From positions 62,001 to 126,000 of the forward strand of contig CANMAI010000003.1 of assembly GCA_947495795.1 (NCBI GenBank): 64,000 nt of DNA. The letters run 5' to 3'. The stretch is from an uncultured Paracoccaceae bacterium (GTDB lineage: Bacteria; Pseudomonadota; Alphaproteobacteria; Rhodobacterales; Rhodobacteraceae). The notes under the pieces were generated by a model. It was not told the DNA's origin and did not search any database. It worked only from the letters and a program-made list of their open reading frames with translations. Made by a program: the position numbers and the translations under genes. Shown one piece after another: positions 63,037 through 64,000 of the stretch. Every line of letters begins with the position of its first letter. Position 1 is the stretch's first letter.

Positions 63037-64000
63037 ATGGAGCCGTCCATGAGCTTCCCTGATCGGCCGCAGCTTAAGCCTGCGCGTCCCGAATTCTCTT
63101 CCGGGCCTTGCCCGAAACACCCTAAATGGTCTCCCGATCGCATTGCTGCCAAAGCCTGGCTTGGCCGATCCCACCGTGCTTCTGGCCCGAAGGCCCAGCT
63201 GAAATCGGTTATCGATCGGTTGGCAAAGCTGCTGGAAGTGCCGGAGGGGTATCGGCTCGGTATCGTACCCGCATCCGATACCGGGGCCTATGAAATGGCC
63301 ATGTGGTCCATGCTTGGTGCGCGGCCTGTTGATATGCTTGTCTGGGAAAGTTTTGGTGCCGGTTGGGCGACGGACGCTGTGAAGCAGTTGCAGCTCGAGG
63401 AGTGTCGGGTGCTTGAGGCGCCCTACGGCGCAGTGCCGGATCTTGGCTCTGTCCGCAAGGATGCCGATATCTGTTTTACCCAGAATGGCACGACATCTGG
63501 TGTGCGGATCCCTGATTTTGATTGGATCCCTGCGGATCGGGGCGGCCTTACGCTGGTAGATGCAACCTCCGCTGTTTTTGCTCAGCCCGTGGACTGGGCG
63601 AAGGTCGATGTGCTGACATTCTCCTGGCAGAAAGGCCTTGGTGGAGAAGGTGCCCACGGCGTGCTTGTATTGAGCCCGCGCGCAGTGGAACGGCTGGAAA
63701 GTTTTCAGCCCGTGCGGCCTTTGCCCAAGATCTTCCGGCTCACCAAAGGTGGCAAGCTTATCGAGGGAATTTTCTCCGGAGCCACGATCAACACGCCTTC
63801 GATGCTGGCCGTTGCTGATTGTGAGGACGCTTTGGATTGGGTGGAGGAGATTGGTGGCCTTCCGGCAATGCTTACGCGGGCGAAAGGCAATTTTGCAGCC
63901 TTGCAGAGTTGGGTGGACAGCGCTGCTTGGGTTGACAACCTGGTGGAATTAGCTGCGCTTCGGTCCAATACTTCCGTTTGCCTCAAAATCGTTGATCCCA
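63037..64000 (+). CDS. serC: Phosphoserine aminotransferase, truncated by the window edge
   Basis: The first 321 codons of SerC, which converts 3-phosphohydroxypyruvate to phosphoserine (and acts in pyridoxal phosphate synthesis). The N-terminus reads KPARPEFSSGPCPKHP. GIVPASDTGAYEMAMWS is the substrate/PLP phosphate region, FTQNGTTSGVRIPD and VDATSAVF follow, and the aldimine Lys lies in FSWQKGLGGEG. This is the alphaproteobacterial/archaeal-type SerC. Starts at 63037 and 63049 are both in frame. serA usually follows but lies beyond the edge. Confidence 0.93.
   Translation, partial: MEPSMSFPDRPQLKPARPEFSSGPCPKHPKWSPDRIAAKAWLGRSHRASGPKAQLKSVIDRLAKLLEVPEGYRLGIVPASDTGAYEMAMWSMLGARPVDMLVWESFGAGWATDAVKQLQLEECRVLEAPYGAVPDLGSVRKDADICFTQNGTTSGVRIPDFDWIPADRGGLTLVDATSAVFAQPVDWAKVDVLTFSWQKGLGGEGAHGVLVLSPRAVERLESFQPVRPLPKIFRLTKGGKLIEGIFSGATINTPSMLAVADCEDALDWVEEIGGLPAMLTRAKGNFAALQSWVDSAAWVDNLVELAALRSNTSVCLKIVDP

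Overview
The window looks like chromosomal DNA of an alphaproteobacterium of the family Rhodobacteraceae (roseobacter type). The signs are family-level gene recognition and familiar neighbourhoods: secG beside pyrG, a DUF2244 gene beside ctaD, divergent carA and yqeY, and an mttB-like / corrinoid activation / methyltetrahydrofolate cluster. Genes are dense, on both strands, often joined by 1- or 4-base stop/start overlaps. I see no insertion sequence, prophage, CRISPR array or replication origin. Two tRNAs are visible, one cut by the left edge. The last gene (serC) runs off the right edge. All family calls come from reading the sequence, not from searches.

Layout. 0-5.7 kb: a fructokinase-like PfkB kinase, a multi-PAS GGDEF-EAL protein and an agmatinase-family ureohydrolase. 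5.7-9.9 kb: a DeoR-type regulator followed by a TRAP transporter (dctQMP), with TTTCGTTTC-like sites before both. 10.4-17.0 kb: six genes coupled by overlaps (di-heme c-type peroxidase-like protein, PfkB kinase, LacD/YihT-like aldolase, fucose-isomerase-like protein, Gfo/Idh dehydrogenase, D-2-hydroxyacid dehydrogenase), which look like an undescribed carbohydrate pathway that the TRAP system could feed. 17-36 kb: mostly housekeeping genes (pyrG, secG, ilvC with two tandem Lrp regulators, ubiH-like, carA, yqeY, ctaD) mixed with an MFS exporter, a GntR-hydratase-sulfotransferase operon and a membrane GT2 glycosyltransferase.

36-47 kb is more accessory: a PstS-like/OmpA fusion, a strong perfect inverted repeat, a GNAT acetyltransferase, an RTX protein with a duplicated module, an OxyR-like regulator without the peroxidatic cysteine, lipB, tRNA-Leu(GAG), a DegT aminotransferase and four exported proteins of unknown function in visibly more AT-rich DNA.

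47-58.7 kb holds a corrinoid-dependent methyl-transfer system: a non-pyrrolysine MttB-family methyltransferase, a RACo-like Fe-S/ASKHA activator, a methyltetrahydrofolate:corrinoid methyltransferase, an MTHFR-like protein, a small 'virulence factor' family protein and a true metF. Methyl groups would pass from a methylated amine to a corrinoid protein (not in this window), then to tetrahydrofolate, then to the one-carbon pool. 58.8-64 kb: ppx, rlmE, a DMT exporter, a class I aminotransferase and serC. Between the last two lie a 21-bp-class hairpin with a G-quadruplex motif as its loop and a structured leader that may be the alphaproteobacterial serC RNA motif.
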